This document shows positions 24,579 through 31,707 of a stretch of 31,707 bases of DNA, in pieces. The DNA comes from JAAYZQ01 sp041300865 (GTDB lineage: Bacteria; Chloroflexota; Anaerolineae; JAAYZQ01): contig JBFYTF010000095.1 in NCBI GenBank assembly GCA_041300865.1, forward strand, positions 1 through 31,707, written 5' to 3'. The translations under genes were made by a program, and so were the position numbers. How positions within the stretch are numbered: the stretch's first letter is position 1; each line of letters opens with the position of its first letter. The notes beneath the pieces were generated by a model. The model saw nothing but the letters and a program-made list of their open reading frames with translations, ran no database searches and had not been told where the DNA came from.

Positions 24579-25379
24579 ATGTCCGAGCCGGATCTGCAGG
24601 CCGTCGTGGCTGCCGTTGCCGCGGCAAAAAAGTACCGGGGCGTCTGCCCCGACACCGTGCGGCGCATCGCCGCGCGGGAGCTCGGGACCCGGGGCAGCGT
24701 CAAGGACGCCGTCAAGGCAACCAAGCGGCGCCTGCACCAGGTCTATGGCGCCTTCGAGGCAGAGCTCGATGCCGAGGCGGCCTACCGGGCGCTGGCTGCG
24801 GCCTGGGGCAGGGGCGAGGACGAGCGGCTGGCGGCCTGCCGCGAGGTCCTGGCCCTGCACAGCTCCACCCGCGAGCGGTTGCCCATTCTGGAGCGCTTCT
24901 ACACCGCCCTGTGGCAGGTCGTGGGGCGGCCGGGCAGCCTCCTGGACCTGGGCTGCGGTCTGAATCCCCTGGCCTGGCCCTGGATGGACCTGACGGCCGG
25001 CACCGGCTATGTGCCGCTCGACATCGACTGCGAGCGCACCGCCTTCCTCAATCGTTTCCTGACCCTCGCCGGGCTGGCCCCCCGCGCCCGCTGCCAGGAC
25101 CTTCTGACCGGGCCGCCCGCCGACCGGGCCGACGTGGCCTTGCTCCTCAAGCTGAGCCCCACGCTGGAGCGGCAGGAGGCAGGGGCGACGCTCCGCCTCG
25201 TGAGCGCCGTGCAAGCCCCGTCGGTCGTGGTCAGCTTTGCCGTTGCCAGCCTGACCGGTCGCCGCAAAGGAATGGAGGAGCAGTATGGCATCCAGTTCGC
25301 GGCCCTGGCCCGCGGCCAGAGCTGGCGCGTGACCGAACTCCGGTTCGAGACGGAGCTGGTGTTCGTGGTGCAGAGGTGA
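24579..25379 (+). CDS. 16S rRNA (guanine1405-N7)-methyltransferase, ArmA/Rmt (FmrO) family
   Basis: A 266-residue SAM-dependent methyltransferase of the family that methylates N7 of G1405 in helix 44 of 16S rRNA. That blocks 4,6-disubstituted deoxystreptamine aminoglycosides (kanamycin/gentamicin class). The rRNA-binding N-domain reads AKKYRGVCPDTVRRIAAREL, close to my memory of RmtB. HSSTRERL follows at 94-101. The SAM loop is DLGCGLNPLA (123-132). The family's KLSPTLERQEAG (191-202) and VSFAVASLTGRRKGM (218-232) are both present. Length is normal (about 250-280) and nothing is missing. ATG 24579 has GGAGGAG at 24561-24567. The stop overlaps the rsmI start. Base composition matches the neighbours and no mobile element is near, so it looks intrinsic. 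Activity is inferred. Confidence 0.93.
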   Translation: MSEPDLQAVVAAVAAAKKYRGVCPDTVRRIAARELGTRGSVKDAVKATKRRLHQVYGAFEAELDAEAAYRALAAAWGRGEDERLAACREVLALHSSTRERLPILERFYTALWQVVGRPGSLLDLGCGLNPLAWPWMDLTAGTGYVPLDIDCERTAFLNRFLTLAGLAPRARCQDLLTGPPADRADVALLLKLSPTLERQEAGATLRLVSAVQAPSVVVSFAVASLTGRRKGMEEQYGIQFAALARGQSWRVTELRFETELVFVVQR

Positions 25380-26095
25380 GGTTGGGCACCCTGTACGTCG
25401 TCGGCACGCCGGTCGGCAACCTCGAGGACATCAGTCCACGGGCTCTCAGCATCCTGCGGGCGGTCAGCCTTGTCGCCTCGGAGAACCCGCAGCGCACCCA
25501 GAGGCTGTTGGCTCGCTACGACATCCAGGTGCCCATGATGCGCTACACCGACGCCTACGAGCGCAAGAAGCAGGGCCGCCTGGAAGCGGTTCTGGCGGCA
25601 GTCGAGACCGGGGATGTGGCCCTGGTCAGCGAGGCGGGCATGCCCGGCCTGGCCGACCCGGGCTACGAGCTCCTGGCTGTGGCGTTGGAACGGGGCGTGA
25701 CCGTGGTGCCGGTGCCCGGGCCCACTGCGCTGGCCGCGGCTCTATCGGTTGCCGGCGTCCCGGCCGGGCGGTTCGTCTTCCTGGGCTTTCTTCCGCGGCG
25801 GGGCGCCGCGCGCCGGGCCTTGCTGCTGTCGGCCGCCGCGCGGCCGCTGGCCCTCGTCGCCTATGAGGCACCCCACCGCCTTCTGGATACGCTGGCCGAC
25901 CTGCAAGGCGTGGTGGGCGAGCGCGTCGTGGTCGCCGCTTCAGAGCTGACCAAGCTCTACGAGGAGGTACGCCGCGGGACGCCCGCCGACCTCCTCGAGT
26001 ACTTCCGGAGCGAGAAGCCCCGCGGCGAGTACACGCTGGTCGTGTCGTCTCCCCGTCTCGCGCCGGAGCCGGGGGGAAGAGAGGAGTCGCGATGA
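25376..26095 (+). CDS. rsmI: 16S rRNA (cytidine1402-2'-O)-methyltransferase
   Basis: A 239-residue tetrapyrrole-methylase-fold enzyme that puts a 2'-O-methyl on C1402 of 16S rRNA at the ribosomal P site. The family start LYVVGTPVGNLEDISPRAL is clear, followed by VALVSEAGMPGLADPGYELL, VPVPGPTALAAALSVAG and YEAPHRLLDTL. One conserved spot differs: the usual 'EDTR.T..LL' reads ENPQRTQRLL (residues 36-45). The GTG start overlaps the Rmt stop (GTGA, 25376-25379) and no other good start exists nearby, so translation is coupled. Its target lies three nucleotides from the target predicted for the upstream gene. The stop overlaps the next ATG. Confidence 0.9.
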   Translation: MRLGTLYVVGTPVGNLEDISPRALSILRAVSLVASENPQRTQRLLARYDIQVPMMRYTDAYERKKQGRLEAVLAAVETGDVALVSEAGMPGLADPGYELLAVALERGVTVVPVPGPTALAAALSVAGVPAGRFVFLGFLPRRGAARRALLLSAAARPLALVAYEAPHRLLDTLADLQGVVGERVVVAASELTKLYEEVRRGTPADLLEYFRSEKPRGEYTLVVSSPRLAPEPGGREESR

Positions 26096-27201
26096 CCATC
26101 CCTGCCATGCTGCCCACGGCTCACGGCCCGCTGCATCTCCCGGTCTACTTTCCCGACGCCACGCGAGGGGTGGTGCGCACCGTCGATAGCCAGGATCTGG
26201 CGGAGTGTGGCGTGCGGGGGCTGGTGGTCAACGTTTTCCACCTCTCCCGCCGGCCGGGTGTGGGGCTGGTCAAGGCTGCGGGCGGCATTCACACCTTCAT
26301 GGACTGGACCCGGCCCATCGCTTCGGACTCGGGCGGCTTTCAGCTCATGTCGATGATCCGCCAGAACCCCAGGTATGGCACGATCAGCGCCCGCGGCATC
26401 CATTTTGTCGACCTGGACGGCGAGCGCAAGAAGGTGCTCTTTACCCCCGAGCGCAGCATTCGCCTCCAGATCGACCTCGGCTCCGACCTGGTCGTCTGCC
26501 TGGACGACTGTCCCAGTCCCGAGGCGAGCCGGGCGGAGGTCGAGGCGTCGGTGGAGCGCACGGTTGCCTGGGCGCGCCGCTGCCGCGAGGAATTTGACCG
26601 CCTGGTCGCGGTGCGAGCCGAGGCCGGGAAGCCACGTCCCTTGCTCTTTGGCGTCGTGCAGGGAGGCTACGACCGAGATCTGCGCCGTACCTGTGCCGAG
26701 GAGCTACTGCCCCTGGGCTTTGACGGTTTTGGCTTTGGCGGCTGGCCGCTCACGCCGGGGGGCGTGCTGGCCGCCGACATCCTGGCCTACACCGCGGCCC
26801 TCATCCCTGATGAGCTGCCACGCTTTGCCCTGGGGCTCGGCAGCCCGGAACACATTGTGGCCTGCCACACCATGGGCTGGCGTATCTTTGACTGCGTGCT
26901 ACCCACGCGCGATGCCCGCCACGGGCGGCTCTATGCCTGGAATGCGGGGAGCCTGGAAGGGGTGAACCTGCGCCAGGACCGTTTCTATCGTTTTGTCTAC
27001 GTCCGCGACGAAAAGCACAAGCGGCAACCGGGGCCCATTTCGGAAGCCTGCGATTGCCGCCTCTGTCGCAACTATTCCCTTGCCTACCTGCATCACCTCT
27101 TTGACGTCGACGACGCCCTCGGCCTGCGGCTGGCTTCGATGCACAACCTGCGCTTCTACACGCAGCTGCTGGAGCTCCTGGCCCGCGACACACAGCCATA
27201 G
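26092..27201 (+). CDS. tgt: tRNA-guanine transglycosylase family protein with atypical substrate loop
   Basis: A 369-residue TIM-barrel enzyme of the TGT family, which swaps guanine-34 of certain tRNAs for preQ1 on the queuosine route. Conserved active-site residues are present: Asp79 in SDSGGFQ, the Asp pair 138-139 in CLDDCPSP, VVQGG at 189, and the nucleophile Asp267 in FDCVLPTRD. The zinc site is CDCRLC (Cys320, 322, 325) with His351. The loop that in bacterial enzymes reads GGLAVGE is GGWPLTP (216-222), so the recognition Glu is absent. PTRDARHG also departs from PTRNARNG. It may be a normal Tgt of a divergent lineage or may use another base. ATG 26092 overlaps the rsmI stop. Confidence 0.85.
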   Translation: MTIPAMLPTAHGPLHLPVYFPDATRGVVRTVDSQDLAECGVRGLVVNVFHLSRRPGVGLVKAAGGIHTFMDWTRPIASDSGGFQLMSMIRQNPRYGTISARGIHFVDLDGERKKVLFTPERSIRLQIDLGSDLVVCLDDCPSPEASRAEVEASVERTVAWARRCREEFDRLVAVRAEAGKPRPLLFGVVQGGYDRDLRRTCAEELLPLGFDGFGFGGWPLTPGGVLAADILAYTAALIPDELPRFALGLGSPEHIVACHTMGWRIFDCVLPTRDARHGRLYAWNAGSLEGVNLRQDRFYRFVYVRDEKHKRQPGPISEACDCRLCRNYSLAYLHHLFDVDDALGLRLASMHNLRFYTQLLELLARDTQP

Positions 27202-27224
27202 GGCCGGGAAACAGCCCGATAGAG

Positions 27225-27273
27225 GAGGCGCCTGCTGCCGTCGCGGTCGTCACCGGTCAGGGCACGGCGCCTC
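27225..27273. other. Inverted repeat between convergent tgt and STAS genes
   Basis: GAGGCGCC (27225-27232) and GGCGCCTC (27266-27273) form a perfect 8-bp inverted repeat with a 33-nt spacer in the 81-nt gap. No T-tract follows on either strand, so the role is uncertain. Confidence 0.3.
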
Positions 27274-27282
27274 AAAAACCGG

Positions 27283-27621
27283 CTAGAAGCTGCCCACCGC
27301 GTCCAGGTTTGAATCGTACAGCGTAAAGAGGTGGTGAAACCCTACCAGCTCAAAGGTTTCCCTGAGGCGAGGGGGCACCTCGGCGAGCACGACGTTGCCG
27401 CCCGGCACCATGCGGCGCACCTTCATCTGCGCCCCGATGAGGGCTTGCAGCCCGGCGCTCGACATGAAGCTCACTTCGCGCAAATTGACCACCAGGTTCT
27501 TGTGGCCCGCAGCGATCTGGTCTCGCAGCGCCTGGTCAAGATCGGGCGCCGTGGCGCTGTTCACTTCGCCCGACACGTTGACCAACACGACGCGTTTCAT
27601 GCTTTCGGTTTTGATCTCCAT
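27283..27621 (-). CDS. STAS-domain anti-sigma factor antagonist
   Basis: A 112-residue single STAS domain of the SpoIIAA/RsbV type. Such proteins bind an anti-sigma kinase when unphosphorylated and so release a sigma factor. The order matches: VLVNVSGEVNSATAPDLDQAL, then LVVNLREVSFMSSAGLQALI, whose Ser pair includes the phosphorylation site, then a C-terminal FELVGFHHLFTLYDS. ATG 27621 is chosen because GAGGAGG lies upstream at normal spacing (minus strand 27636-27630 region) and homologues start here; the frame is open 30 codons further. No partner kinase, phosphatase or sigma gene is in the window, so the pathway is unknown. Confidence 0.88.
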   Translation of the reverse strand: MEIKTESMKRVVLVNVSGEVNSATAPDLDQALRDQIAAGHKNLVVNLREVSFMSSAGLQALIGAQMKVRRMVPGGNVVLAEVPPRLRETFELVGFHHLFTLYDSNLDAVGSF

Positions 27622-27701
27622 CGACTGTACCTCCTCGTTGTACCGGACAGAATGTGCCAGGTTTGACCTCCGGGGCCGCTCGCAAGACGTGCCCGGGGTG
27701 C

Positions 27702-27730
27702 AGTATACCACACTTGAGTACGCAATGCAA
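27702..27730 (-). promoter_or_regulatory. Promoter of the STAS gene
   Basis: On the minus strand: TTGCAT (27730-27725), a 17-nt spacer ending in TGG, TATACT (27707-27702), an extended -10. The start near 27695 gives a leader of about 75 nt. Confidence 0.75.
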
Positions 27731-27768
27731 TTTGGTCGGCCCGTCCCCCTATTTGGGAGCGAGCTTAC

Positions 27769-27796
27769 CTTACAGAGGGGAGAGGTATGCTATAGT
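27769..27796 (+). promoter_or_regulatory. Promoter of the small lipoprotein gene
   Basis: CTTACA (27769-27774), a 16-nt spacer ending in TGC, TATAGT (27791-27796). The extended -10 makes up for a weaker -35. It diverges from the STAS promoter, the two -35 elements being about 38 nt apart. Confidence 0.6.
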
Positions 27797-27845
27797 CGGG
27801 GAACAGGTGCACGCGCAGCTTCTGTCGACAGGAAGGAAGAACCCG

Positions 27846-28505
27846 ATGGGTAGGCGATTGTTGAAGGGCAGGGCTTGGGCGGCAAGGGGCGCACTGTTCC
27901 TGGCCTTGCCGGCGCTGCTGGTGGCCTGCGCCGCGGCCTCCCCGCGCGGGGCCGAGGACGGCGCCGCCGCGCCTGTGGTGACGGCACCGGTCACACCTGC
28001 GGCGACGGGCTGGCCGGCCCTCCTGACCAGGCAGCCCTATCCCTATCTGCTGCCCCTGGTCGAAGATGAGCCGACCGTGCTCGACGGCACCTACGTCAAG
28101 GTCGAGCCGTCGACGGGTGAGGTTGTGCACTGCTTGCGCTGCCCGGACTATGCTCCCGAGGGCGGGCTGTGGAAGCTGCAGTTGGCGAGAGGCGCCTTTC
28201 GCATCTTTTACGAGGGGCGCTCCTGGTCCAGCCTGGGATCCTTCATCGTCACGCGCGATCGCCTCTCGAAGGTCGAGGACCCCGACAAGTTGCTGCTCTT
28301 CAATGACCCCTATTGCCCTGACATCGTCGGCGTCTATCGCTGGCAGCAGACGGAGGACGGGCTGCGCCTGGAGGCCGTGGACGACACCTGTTCTTACCGG
28401 CTGCGGGCCGCGAACCTAAGCAGCCTCCCCTGGCTCTCCTGCGCGCCGCCGAACGCCGAGGCTGCCGTGACCGACCACTGGCGCAAGCCGGAGGGCTGTG
28501 ACTAG
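27846..28505 (+). CDS. Small lipoprotein, unknown function
   Basis: A 219-residue exported protein with a signal peptide and lipobox LVAC (Cys28), then a short Ala/Pro/Thr linker. The globular part (about 60-219) has strands and four or more Cys (CLRCPDY, DPYCPDIV, DDTCSYRL, LSCAPP) that may pair as disulfides outside the cell. The segment DPYCPDIVGVYRWQQTEDGLR, followed by a Cys-containing strand, looks like a small beta-barrel such as lipocalin-like domains seen in predicted lipoproteins, but I cannot assign a family. ATG 27846 has GGAAGGAAGA just upstream and lies about 43 nt after the predicted transcription start. Confidence 0.75.
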   Translation: MGRRLLKGRAWAARGALFLALPALLVACAAASPRGAEDGAAAPVVTAPVTPAATGWPALLTRQPYPYLLPLVEDEPTVLDGTYVKVEPSTGEVVHCLRCPDYAPEGGLWKLQLARGAFRIFYEGRSWSSLGSFIVTRDRLSKVEDPDKLLLFNDPYCPDIVGVYRWQQTEDGLRLEAVDDTCSYRLRAANLSSLPWLSCAPPNAEAAVTDHWRKPEGCD

Positions 28506-28538
28506 CGCCGGCCGCAGAGGTAGCCGGAAAGGAACATG

Positions 28539-28568
28539 ACGAGAGCCCCCGGGGCGGGGGGCTCTCGT
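28539..28568. terminator. Bidirectional hairpin terminator between convergent genes
   Basis: A perfect 12-bp stem, ACGAGAGCCCCC (28539-28550) with GGGGGCTCTCGT (28557-28568), and a 6-nt loop. It sits between the small lipoprotein and the convergent SHMT-GcvT gene. A T-rich tract follows only for the minus-strand transcript (CATGTTCCTTTCC), so it is a better terminator in that direction. Confidence 0.7.
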
Positions 28569-28591
28569 GATTCGGGCAGGAAACAGTCTGA

Positions 28592-31500
28592 TTACTCGTT
28601 GGCGGGCAGGAAGGCGGGCACCGCCGTCACCGGCGCGCCCCTCCAATGCGAGACCTCTTCCGGGCCGGGAAAGCGGGTGAGGATGGTGGCGGCCTCGGGA
28701 AGCTGCACGCTGTCGCCTGGCGCCAGACCGGCCTTGTCCTCCTTTTCGACGACGGGCTTGGCCGGCAGGGCAAAAATCCCGATTTCGTCGCCGGGGCGGT
28801 GGTAGCGGCTTTCCAGGTAGGCCAGGCCCAGGATCCAGCCGTCCACGTCCACGGCGGCGCTCGTCACCCAGCCGATGGCCCGCCCCTTGCGATTGACGAC
28901 TGGGTCGCCGGTCTTGGGCATGCGCACCCCCCTCTCGTCCATGCGGAAGCGGGCAATCTCCATGCTGCGCTCCTTCTCGCGCGCCAGGTAAGCGGAGCGC
29001 CCGACGAAGTAGGGCTTGTGCAGCTTGACGTAGCCGGCAAAACCCGCGCCAGCGGGCGAGATCTCGAACCGCCCGGCCAGCTCATGGCCGTAGAGCGGCA
29101 GGCCCGCCTCCGTGCGCGTCGAGTCGCGGGCGGCCAAACCGCAGGGCTGCAGCCCGAAGGGCCGGCCCGCCTCCAACAGCGTCTCCCACAAGGCCAGGGC
29201 CTGGTCGGGGTGGACGAGGAGCTCGTAGCCGATGTCCTCGCCCGTGTAGCCGGTGCGGGCGATGACCAGGTCAAAGGTCTGGCCGGGTCCGCCCAGCTCG
29301 CACTCGATCAACCCCGTCTTGGGCACGCGGGCAAGCCGGTCCTTCAGACGGGCGTCTGTCGCGAGGCTCTGCAGGATGGCCAGCGAGGCCGGTCCCTGGA
29401 GTGCCAGGTCGACGCGCATCTCGTCGCCGCTGCTGGGGTCCTTCAGGTTGCGGATGGTGGCCGGGCGCAGGACTTTCAGGTCGGGCCGCTCACGGTCGAT
29501 GAGCACCTGGCCCTCGTTGACGGCATTCAGCCAGGCCAGGTCCTTGTCGGCGTTGGAGGCGTTGACGACGATCAGGTAGCGGTCCCGGGCACGGCGGTAG
29601 ACAATGGCGTCGTCGATGACGCGCCCGTCCTGGTCGAGGAAAAAGCTGTAGAAGCTGAGCCCCGGGTCGAACCAGCGGGCATAGTTGGTGAGCACCAGGT
29701 CAAGGAACTCGGTGGCGTGCGGGCCGCTGACCTCCAGGACGCCCATGTGGGCGACGTCGAACAAGCCCGCGGCAGTGCGCACGGCCTTGTGCTCGTCCAG
29801 GACGCCGGTATACCACACCGGCATTTCCCAGCCGGCAAAGGGGATGACCTTGCGCGTGTGGGCCTTGTGCCAGCCGTAGAGGGGCGTGCGCTGGAGGGGC
29901 GCATCCTCGGGCTCATGCCAGTCAAAGACGGGCAGCTCGGGCCGGCTGCGCGCGGGGTCCAGGTTGCGGTGGCCCACGAAGTAGGGCACCCGCAGCTCGA
30001 AGCGGGCCCGGTGGCCGGCCTGGTACATCTCCAGGCCGGTCGGCCGGCCGCTATCGGGGCCGTAGCCAGCATAGCCGGCGTAATCAGGCAGCCCGGCGGC
30101 CTGCCGCAGGGTGCGGACCGCCTCGGCGCTGTCGGAGCCCGCGGCCAGTGCACCCGCTTCTACGAGCCGGTCGTGCACGGCCTGCACCTGCCCGGCGGGC
30201 ACGGCCAGCTCCACGTGTGCCGGGCTATAGGCGAAGCGATGTCCGGGCAGCGGTCCGGCGGCCTGCAGGATCTCGGCGCTCTTTGGCCCGTGCAGGGCCA
30301 GGTTCGCCAGGCAGCCTGTCTCGTCCGTCAGCACGTGGCGCAAATCGTCGACAATCAGCGGGCCCTCGACCTTGGCCAAGATCTCGTGCGTGTCAAAGAG
30401 CGTGTAGCCATCGCTCAAGGCCCGCAGCCAGGCCTTGACCCGTTCGTGGTTGGCAGCGTTGGTCCGCAACAGGTAGCGGTCGCGGCCCAGGTCGTCGCTG
30501 CGCAGGCGCAAGAGTGCGACGTCGTCGACGACCAGCGAGTCCTCGTTCAACACGAAGGCCAGCTGGCTCTCTCCCGGAGCAAGCGCCCCCACATCGCTGG
30601 TCAAAATCTGCTGCAGCGAGGCCTGGGCACGGTCGCCGGTGATGCGCAGCAGTCCGGCGTCGGTGCGATCCACCACCAGGGCGCCGCTGCGGGCCGCCGC
30701 CAGTGCCGCCTCCCGGACGGGGCCGGGCGCGGTCCTGAGACCGGGAACCGAGTTCGAGGGCACGTCCCAGATGCGATAGTAGTGCGGGTACTCGCGGCCC
30801 TCGCCCTCTGTCTCGGCCACGCCCCTGGCCGCCAACGCGGCTACCTCGCCCTTGATCTCTTCGAAGACGTCCAGATCGATCTTGCCCCTGGGCAGTTCCC
30901 CGCTCAGGGCCATGTAGGAAAAGGGCTGGATGTTGACCACCGTGCGGTGGATGAGATCGGCCACCTGGTCCATGTCTGCCGGGCCAAAGCTGCGCTGCGT
31001 TAACCAGGGCGTGCCCAGGCGAATGCCCATGGCCAGCGCCGTCTCGGTGTCGCCGGGGATGGTGTTCTTGTTGGCGACGATGCCGGCCAGGTCGAGGATG
31101 CGAACGGCCGGCTCACCGCGCAACGGAAAACTGACACGGCCCTTGCCCTTGCCGGCTGCCGCCGGCACGCCGTTGAGGTCCAGCATGCAGAAATGGCTGT
31201 CGGTGCCGCCATAGGCCAGCTTCTGCCCGCGCTTCTGCAGCCCTTCGGCCCGGGCGGCGGCGTTCTCCTTGATCTTCCATTGGAGGCGGCGGAAAGGTTC
31301 GGTCTGGGCGATCTTGAAGGCCACGGCCATGGCCGCGAACTTTTGCGGGTGGGGCCCACCCTGCTCGCCGGGAAAGACGGCCAGGTCAATGCGTTTGGCC
31401 AGGTCCTCGTCGGTGCTACGATGACCGCCCCGCGCGGGCCGCACAAGGTCTTGTGGGTGGTAAACGTGGTGACGTCGGCGATGCCGATGGGGCTGGGGAA

Positions 31501-31707
31501 GGCGCCGGCGATGACCATGCCCACGGGGTGGCTGATGTCGGCCAGCAGTTTGGCGCCCACCTCGTCGGCGATGGCCCGGAAGGCCTGCCAATCGGGCGCC
31601 CAGGGGTAGGAGGTAAAGCCGGCGATGATCATCCGGGGGTGGTGCTCGCGGGCCAGCGACCGAATCTCGTCATAGTCCAGCTTGCCGGTCCGTTTGCTCA
31701 CGCCATA
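28592..31707 (-). CDS. Serine hydroxymethyltransferase fused to two GcvT-like domains (5' truncated, frameshifted)
   Basis: One long minus-strand gene entering from beyond the window. The first part (31707 to about 30840) is SHMT, which makes serine from glycine and methylene-THF with PLP: YGVSKRTGKLDYDEI, then the PLP-lysine segment TTFTTHKTLCGPRG, then AVFPGEQGGPHPQ and VANKNTIPGDTE. A degenerate GcvT domain follows (about 30800-30030: LTSDVGALAPGESQLAFVLN, RYLLRTNAANHERV). A complete GcvT (about 29890-28700) follows, with the catalytic Asp region DGRVIDDAIVYRR, folate-binding RTGYTGEDIGYELLV and GLAARDSTRTEAGLPLYG. The reading frame breaks at 31415-31419: SHMT before and after are in different frames, needing one added base. 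This is either a real inactivating deletion or a sequence error. The N-terminal half of SHMT is not visible. Confidence 0.85.

Noticed and set aside
24579..25379. Recent horizontal acquisition of the Rmt gene
   Set aside because: No mobile gene, repeat boundary or composition shift is visible on either side, and the gene overlaps rsmI by four bases. Transfer in the distant past cannot be excluded.
27225..27273. Inverted repeat GAGGCGCC/GGCGCCTC as a terminator
   Set aside because: The 33-nt spacer is large and there is no T-tract on either side. It is listed only as an inverted repeat.
28646..31003. 785-codon open frame on the plus strand opposite the SHMT-GcvT gene
   Set aside because: The minus strand carries unmistakable SHMT and GcvT motifs in the same region. 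The plus-strand frame has no recognisable domain and low-complexity composition.

Overview
The window is a GC-rich, densely packed stretch of bacterial chromosome. It has frequent GTG/TTG starts, short intergenic gaps, start-stop overlaps and strong Shine-Dalgarno sites. The gene content points to Chloroflexota, probably an Anaerolineae-like lineage: a Thr/Pro-rich lipoprotein with tandem PA14-type modules, NfnAB, a PPi-type phosphofructokinase, many GT4 glycosyltransferases and a serine hydroxymethyltransferase-GcvT fusion. That placement is inferred from gene content; no rRNA or tRNA gene is present. I see no insertion sequence, integrase, phage gene or CRISPR array.

Layout. 1-2.4 kb: the end of a TIM-barrel sugar isomerase/epimerase, then a PiT phosphate transporter with its DUF47 (PhoU-like) partner. 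2.4-6.3 kb: a GNAT acetyltransferase overlapping a membrane protein with a PH-like segment, then an M28/DUF4910-type aminopeptidase. 6.35-9.66 kb: galE and two GT4 glycosyltransferases in one operon. 9.7-10.2 kb: two very small membrane-associated proteins. 10.3-12.7 kb: nfnA-nfnB (electron-bifurcating ferredoxin/NADH/NADPH transhydrogenase) with a terminator. 12.8-15.6 kb: a large lipoprotein behind a structured leader. 15.7-17.7 kb (minus): a GH39/GH5-like secreted hydrolase and a membrane-anchored solute-binding protein. 17.7-21.2 kb: a DPM-type GT2 and a GT4-flippase fusion whose N-terminus contains a palindromic repeat. 21.3-27.2 kb: pfk, guaB, a DUF6584-like protein, an ArmA/Rmt-type 16S rRNA m7G1405 methyltransferase, rsmI and a tgt-family gene. 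27.3-28.5 kb: a STAS protein (minus) and a small lipoprotein from divergent promoters. 28.6-31.7 kb (minus): an SHMT-GcvT-GcvT fusion, frameshifted and cut by the window edge.

Most transcription units begin with an easily read housekeeping promoter, usually TTGnCA-like, 17 nt, TATAAT/TATACT/TACAAT, often with an extended TGn. Several start sites were chosen from these promoters.

The most interesting item is the intact Rmt-family methyltransferase (24579-25379). It sits in an RNA-modification operon, directly coupled to rsmI and followed by a tgt-family gene with a rewritten substrate loop, and nothing mobile is nearby. It may be an intrinsic aminoglycoside-resistance type decoding-centre methylation system. 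Next are the SHMT-GcvT-GcvT fusion and the palindromic repeat absorbed in frame into a glycosyltransferase.
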